Below are positions 5,524-8,732 of a stretch of 8,732 nucleotides of DNA, one piece after another. Position numbers and translations under genes: made by a program. The notes below the pieces were generated by a model. It ran no database searches. It saw only the letters and a list, made by a program, of their open reading frames with translations, and was not told the origin of the DNA. Source of the stretch: JBLHHI01 sp047614125 (GTDB lineage: Bacteria; Bacteroidota; Bacteroidia; NS11-12g; UBA9320); the NCBI GenBank assembly GCA_047614125.1, contig JBLHHI010000130.1:1-8732 (forward strand). The letters run 5' to 3'. The stretch's first letter is position 1. The number at the start of each line of letters is the position of its first letter.

Positions 5524-5588
5524 ATGCTGAATTCATTTCAGCATCATTTCAGAATCATTTCAGCATCATTTCAGCATCATTTCAGCAT
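5524..5588. repeat. Intergenic hairpin whose 3' arm is expanded into five 11-bp tandem units
   Basis: ATGCTGAA (5524-5531) and TTCAGCAT (5537-5544) form an 8-bp stem with a 5-nt loop, as in the ATGCTGAA/TTCAGCAT hairpin repeats scattered through Bacteroidota intergenic regions. From 5534 the unit CATTTCAGCAT is repeated head to tail five times (5534-5588), with one substitution in unit 2 (CATTTCAGAAT). The last base of unit 5 is also the first base of the lipoprotein stop codon. The 5' arm occurs once, so it can pair with any of the four intact copies. It lies between convergent genes. Confidence 0.85.
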
Positions 5589-6079
5589 CAATGCTTCGCC
5601 TCTTCACACGGATTGCAAATCAGCATAAACATAATCTCCTTTTGCGCACCTGCTTTATTAATTTTAAAGGGTGCCGCTAGCATTTCCCGCCATTGTTTTT
5701 CACATTCTGCCTTTTCATCAGCCTCACCTTCTGGGTTGGCAGTACTGGCCACCGTTGGGTCGAAGATGTAAGCAACATATTGCCCCGAATCTAAGGCTAC
5801 ATTCATAATCCCGGCCTTATCAGTTGTTACCTTTAAAACACCTTCCATACTTCCTTTAAAGGCCGTAATGTAAATGGTTTTATTGGCATACGGCGTTGGT
5901 CTATCCATTTCTTCTTCCATTTCTGGAGGAGGCATCATACCACCGCACGGCATCTGTGTGTGCATTACTTGGATGTTGTACGTTGTTTCAACTTTAGCTT
6001 TTCTTGATTTACAGGCCGAGAAAGTTAGGGCAACTGCCATGAACATTATCAGCGCGGTATTTTTTATTTGAATCTTCAT
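5588..6079 (-). CDS. Small lipoprotein with CGG and CxxC motifs, function unknown
   Basis: The 163-residue product starts with a lipoprotein signal: basic MKIQIK, a hydrophobic stretch (8-20) and the lipobox F-S-A-C with Cys23 as the lipidated residue. After it comes KSRKAK rather than an acidic surface-export signal, so a periplasm-facing outer-membrane anchor is likely. The body has MPCGGMMPPPEMEEEM (43-58), then PYANKTIYI...GVLKVTTDKAGIMNVALDSGQYVAYIF, which resembles the carboxypeptidase-regulatory-like beta-sandwich of many Bacteroidota secreted proteins ('T-D-x-x-G...L..G.Y'). CNPC (155-158) closes the chain, and Cys126 lies between. The cysteines could form disulfides or bind a metal; neither is shown. 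It lies 17 nt after lpxB behind a purine-rich A tract, so it is probably the last gene of the surE-lpxB operon. Confidence 0.75.
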   Translation of the reverse strand: MKIQIKNTALIMFMAVALTFSACKSRKAKVETTYNIQVMHTQMPCGGMMPPPEMEEEMDRPTPYANKTIYITAFKGSMEGVLKVTTDKAGIMNVALDSGQYVAYIFDPTVASTANPEGEADEKAECEKQWREMLAAPFKINKAGAQKEIMFMLICNPCEEAKH

Positions 6080-6096
6080 TCGATTTTTTTTCTTTT

Positions 6097-7212
6097 CTAT
6101 TTAGTTAAAATGAGCTGAGCCACATGCTCATCAACTCGTTGGTTTCCTAAAAGCACGCTTAATTCCATATATCCGGCTAAAATTCGTGCTCGATTTTGGC
6201 TTTGTTGTAGGTCATCCAACAAGCAGCTCAAATGTAGCCCATTCAAATCGTTTTGAAGCACTTCAGGGACCAAGGCTCGATCTAAAATCAAGTTAACCGG
6301 CGAAATGTATTTAATTTTTACCACCCGCTTACCAATGGCGTACGAAAGTGGATTGGCTTTGTAACAAACAATTTGCGGGATGTTCAACAGCGCTGCTTCC
6401 AAATTCGCCGTTCCCGATGTTACTAGAGCACAATCGGCTCCCCGCACCACTTCATAGGTTTTTCCTACGATTATTTTTACATTGGATGGAATATCCATCG
6501 ATTTGAGTATCTGGTTGTCAGCTTGCAATGCGATAACGAACGAAGCTTCGGGCTTTAATGTGGCAGCTTCAAGCATGGAAGGTAAAATTCGTTTTAGCTC
6601 TTGGTCGCGACTGCCAGGCAGCAAGGCAATGTATGATTCTTCGGCGTTTTTTTCGATTCCTTCAACCCTCTTTAAGTAATCCGAAACGGAGTCGTTTACC
6701 GGGTTGCCAACGTAGGTGCAATTCAATCCAAATTTTTGAAAGTACGCTTCTTCAAATGGAAAGATCGCATAGGCATGGTCTACATATTTTACCAGCTTAT
6801 ACACCCTTTTTTCATTCCAAGCCCAAACCTTGGGCAAGATGTAAAAGTGCGTTTCAATAGCGTGAGCTTTGCAGAACTTGGCCATCCGCAGATTAAACCC
6901 ACCATAGTCAATGAGAACCACCTTGTTGGGTTGTTTATCTAAAATGTCTTGTTTAACGAGTTGGAAGAGTCGTTTTATTTGAAAGATCTTAGTAAGCACT
7001 TCCCAAAACCCCATTATGCTAAACGATTTAATATCAATCACTTGCATCTGGCCTTGGGCCTTCATGTTGCTTCCACCAACACCAAAAAACTGTGCTGCAT
7101 CATCGAGGCGCTTTAAGGCCGAAACCAACTTTCCTCCATGCAAATCGCCGGAAACTTCACCGGCTATGAGGTAAATTTTATTGGATTTTGATGTTGGAGA
7201 TGTTGCAGACAA
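6097..7212 (-). CDS. lpxB: Lipid-A-disaccharide synthase
   Basis: The 371-residue product is a full-length GT19 glycosyltransferase (EC 2.4.1.182). It joins UDP-2,3-diacylglucosamine to lipid X to make the lipid A disaccharide, as a peripheral enzyme on the cytoplasmic face of the inner membrane. Seen: AGEVSGDLHG (17-26), SIMGFWEV (65-72), IDYGGFN (101-107, the IDxPDFN site), PKVWAWNEKRV (127-137), FPFE (151-154), YVGNPV (167-172), LLPGSRDQE (197-205) and TSGTANLE (265-272). No ATG lies between the upstream stop and the conserved N-terminus (the first is residue 50), so TTG at 7212 is the likely start. It lies 6 nt after, and in the same frame as, the TAA of the upstream membrane-protein gene, which suggests re-initiation by ribosomes finishing that gene. 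Confidence 0.96.
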   Translation of the reverse strand: MSATSPTSKSNKIYLIAGEVSGDLHGGKLVSALKRLDDAAQFFGVGGSNMKAQGQMQVIDIKSFSIMGFWEVLTKIFQIKRLFQLVKQDILDKQPNKVVLIDYGGFNLRMAKFCKAHAIETHFYILPKVWAWNEKRVYKLVKYVDHAYAIFPFEEAYFQKFGLNCTYVGNPVNDSVSDYLKRVEGIEKNAEESYIALLPGSRDQELKRILPSMLEAATLKPEASFVIALQADNQILKSMDIPSNVKIIVGKTYEVVRGADCALVTSGTANLEAALLNIPQIVCYKANPLSYAIGKRVVKIKYISPVNLILDRALVPEVLQNDLNGLHLSCLLDDLQQSQNRARILAGYMELSVLLGNQRVDEHVAQLILTK

Positions 7213-7218
7213 TGGGCC

Positions 7219-7506
7219 TTAGAAAATATGGAAGTAAACGATGAACAAGCCATAAAGTATGGTTGCGAAGAGAATTCCTCGGCAAAACTTCATGAAATCA
7301 AATTGCATAAACACGATGAAGAAAGCCAAGTTGGCCAAAAGGCTGGGTAAAAGCAAAACGGAAGTATACCGTAGGTTTATGAAAAAATCTTCCAAACTGC
7401 TGATGGCCTGCATCATTTCATTGCTTTGATAAATAAAGAAAATGACAATGCACGGCACAATTAGGCCGGTGATCAATCCTATCCAAGTGGCATCAAATTT
7501 TTTCAT
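7219..7506 (-). CDS. Small three-helix membrane protein between surE and lpxB
   Basis: The 95-residue product has three predicted membrane segments, about residues 7-26, 48-67 and 75-94, with a short loop of mixed charge (NEMMQAISSLED) after the first and a basic turn (MKFCRGI) before the third. There is no signal peptidase site or known catalytic motif, and I do not recognise the family. Its start overlaps the 3' end of surE by 14 nt, and lpxB begins 6 nt after its TAA in the same frame, so it is translated as part of the operon. The position suggests a link with envelope or lipid A biology, for example membrane tethering of LpxB, but that rests on context only. It does not look like the LAB_N domain found with some LpxB proteins. 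Confidence 0.8.
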   Translation of the reverse strand: MKKFDATWIGLITGLIVPCIVIFFIYQSNEMMQAISSLEDFFINLRYTSVLLLPSLLANLAFFIVFMQFDFMKFCRGILFATILYGLFIVYFHIF

Positions 7507-8278
7507 TCAGCTTCCAAGTGTTTATGGTTGAAATGGCGTGGTGTGCCGTTAAATCAAATTGCACAGGCACCAAAGATGCATATCCGTGAGCGAGCGCCCA
7601 TTCGTCGGTATCTTCACCGCTGTCGAGATTTAAAAATTCTCCAGTAAGCCAAAAATAATTGCGTTTATAGGGATCTTGGCGCTGATCGAACTTTTCTTGC
7701 CACTTGGCACGAGCTTGTCTGCACACTTTTATGCCCTTATAATCAGCCTTATTAAGTTTAGGGATGTTCACATTTAATAGGGTGTCTGGCGGAAGTCCAT
7801 GGTCCAATACTTTTTTGGCCACTTGAAGAACCACGGTTTTTGCAACGCTAAAATCGGCATCCATTGCGTAATCGAGCAACGAAAAGCCGATGGCCTGCAT
7901 ACCTTCAATGGCTCCTTCCATTGCAGCCGACATCGTACCGGAATAAATTACATTTATCGATGAATTGGAGCCGTGATTAATGCCTGAAACCAATAAATCC
8001 GGTCTTCGAGAAAGTACCTTATCAACGGCCAACTTAACGCAATCGGCTGGTGTTCCAGAGCATTGGTATGCCAGCACTTCCGGCCCAAAGTAATCCGATT
8101 TATCCAATCGCAAGGGCTTGTTTATGGTGATGGCATGCCCCATACCAGATTGAGGGCTATCTGGTGCCACCACTACAACTTCACCCAACTGCTTCATGCA
8201 TTCCACCAGCGCTTTAATGCCCGGGGCCGTTATTCCGTCGTCGTTGCTGATTAGGATGAGTGGTTTTTTGTGTTTCAT
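7493..8278 (-). CDS. surE: 5'/3'-nucleotidase SurE
   Basis: The 261-residue protein is a metal-dependent nucleotide phosphatase (EC 3.1.3.5) that removes phosphate from nucleoside monophosphates, a stationary-phase survival protein in E. coli. Seen: ILISNDDGITAPGI (8-21) with metal ligands Asp13 and Asp14, APDSPQSGMGHAIT (38-51) with Ser44, CSGTPADCVK (73-82), and SGINHGSN (98-105) with Asn101, followed by VIYSGTMSAAMEGAI (110-124). These are the four metal-binding positions of the family. The ATG at 8278 lies 8 codons before the first strand, as expected. It is the first gene of the leftward operon. Its end overlaps the membrane-protein gene by 14 nt. A near-consensus promoter sits immediately upstream. 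Confidence 0.97.
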   Translation of the reverse strand: MKHKKPLILISNDDGITAPGIKALVECMKQLGEVVVVAPDSPQSGMGHAITINKPLRLDKSDYFGPEVLAYQCSGTPADCVKLAVDKVLSRRPDLLVSGINHGSNSSINVIYSGTMSAAMEGAIEGMQAIGFSLLDYAMDADFSVAKTVVLQVAKKVLDHGLPPDTLLNVNIPKLNKADYKGIKVCRQARAKWQEKFDQRQDPYKRNYFWLTGEFLNLDSGEDTDEWALAHGYASLVPVQFDLTAHHAISTINTWKLNEKI

Positions 8279-8283
8279 TGGGG

Positions 8284-8316
8284 CGAAAATAGAAATATTT
8301 TGTGAGGATGAGACAA
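8284..8316 (-). promoter_or_regulatory. Candidate surE operon promoter
   Basis: On the minus strand TTG (8316-8314) is followed after 22 nt by TATTTTCG (8291-8284), which matches TAnnTTTG at all but one position. The box ends 5 nt before the surE ATG, so the transcript would have almost no leader. The spacing is at the long end of what is accepted for this promoter type. Confidence 0.35.
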
Positions 8317-8436
8317 TACAATGGATATTGAAGAAGTGTGCTGTGCAAAATTCATTTGAGTTCTTATAGTATTTCTAAGCCAACAAAATAAACTCAACTT
8401 GGTCGTAAGTTGTATCGCAGTTTTAATCATAAAAGG

Positions 8437-8476
8437 ACATTTTAAACAGCGAATATTTAGCGCTGTTTAAAGATGT
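8437..8476. repeat. Long inverted repeat upstream of surE
   Basis: TTTAAACAGCG (8441-8451) and CGCTGTTTAAA (8461-8471) form a perfect 11-bp stem with a 9-nt loop. Past one bulged G, ACAT (8437-8440) and ATGT (8473-8476) add four pairs. A second small stem, AACTCT/AGAGTT (8483-8488/8494-8499), lies 6 nt to the right. On the minus strand CCTTTTATGATTAAAA follows the main hairpin, which could serve as a weak terminator for a leftward transcript entering from beyond the window. Confidence 0.6.
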
Positions 8477-8673
8477 AAAACCAACTCTTGTTTAGAGTTC
8501 TAAGTTTACTTCACATCAACAGAATTATTTACCTTACATCAAATCTCGGCTTTTTTTATGTTGTTTACCGACAGCCAAATCGAGTAAAAGCCAAGTTGCA
8601 TAGAAAATCAACTAATAGTTGTATTATTGTCATATTAACCTCATAAATTCGGAACAGCAGCTGTAGTAGAGGT

Positions 8674-8732
8674 ATGCGTTGGATGAAGGTGATTATCTAT
8701 AAAACCAATGTATTATGTGTAGTATTGTACCC
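8674..8732 (+). CDS. Possible 5' end of a gene leaving the window
   Basis: From ATG 8674 (or ATG 8683 in the same frame) the frame is open to the right edge for 19 codons, beginning MRWMKVIIYKTN and becoming hydrophobic, as a signal peptide might. AGAGG lies about 10 nt before the second ATG, and TATTATTG (8622-8629) is one base from a TAnnTTTG box, with a TTG at the far limit of spacing. Nineteen codons are too few for coding potential to be judged. Confidence 0.15.
   Translation, partial: MRWMKVIIYKTNVLCVVLY

Larger units (their letters stand above)
8279..8732. other. 454-bp intergenic region upstream of surE
   Basis: No convincing gene is seen on either strand. It holds the candidate surE promoter and the hairpins at 8437-8499. 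It also has CAACTT-6-AAGTTG (8395-8412), and CAACTA-A-TAGTTG (8609-8621) with a nearby AAGTTG at about 8594. The repeated CAACT/AGTTG half-sites might be binding sites, but such short motifs arise by chance in AT-rich DNA. Confidence 0.45.

Noticed and set aside
5534..5588. Repeat array considered as CRISPR
   Set aside because: Units are 11 bp, directly adjacent and without spacers, and no cas gene is near.
5933..5967. MHTQMPCGGMM as a copper-binding site
   Set aside because: Methionine, histidine and cysteine are present, but spacing matches no copper motif I can name, and similar CGG segments occur in Bacteroidota proteins without known metal.
7219..7506. Small membrane protein as the LAB_N domain seen with some LpxB proteins
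   Set aside because: The helix pattern and sequence do not show the conserved features I know for that domain; only the position next to lpxB fits.

Overview
The window reads as chromosomal DNA from a member of the Bacteroidota. The evidence is a type IX secretion (T9SS) C-terminal sorting tail at the left edge, TTG/TAnnTTTG promoters of the Bacteroidota type, A-rich translation starts without strong Shine-Dalgarno sequences, an lpxB gene (so a lipid A-bearing outer membrane) and a lipoprotein of a type common in this phylum. Family or genus cannot be fixed from what is visible.

Layout. 1-738 is a repeat-rich junction. It holds the 3' end of a T9SS-exported protein (2-169), a strong intrinsic terminator (191-225), a decayed second copy of the same sorting tail (about 260-304), a 268-bp element with 32/33-nt terminal inverted repeats (323-590), and two GC-rich REP-like hairpins (640-672, 693-717). 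hutU (urocanate hydratase, minus strand, 739-2391) follows. A 107-bp divergent promoter region separates it from a rightward run: a nitronate monooxygenase-type flavoenzyme (2499-3494), a DUF4442 hotdog-fold protein 7 nt downstream (3502-3987) and a beta-carbonic anhydrase (4028-4666). After a 307-bp AT-rich gap comes a GNAT acetyltransferase with a TTG start (4974-5486).

The right half is a leftward operon, surE (8278-7493), a three-helix membrane protein (7506-7219), lpxB (7212-6097) and a small lipoprotein (6079-5588), with overlaps or gaps of -14, 6 and 17 nt. It converges on the GNAT gene. The convergent gap contains a hairpin whose 3' arm has been amplified into five 11-bp tandem units. 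8279-8732 has no convincing gene but carries several inverted repeats.

How the genes relate. The surE/lpxB block combines nucleotide phosphatase and envelope (lipid A) functions and looks co-transcribed and translationally coupled. The membrane-protein gene and lpxB share one reading frame and are separated by a single TAA. The flavoenzyme and hotdog protein look like a coupled pair of unknown substrate. hutU stands alone, with no other hut gene in view.

I found no convincing new defence or mobile system. The parts most worth a second look are the repeat cluster at 1-738, the in-frame membrane protein/lpxB junction, and the 11-bp array at 5534-5588. All family assignments are by eye from motifs; no search was run.
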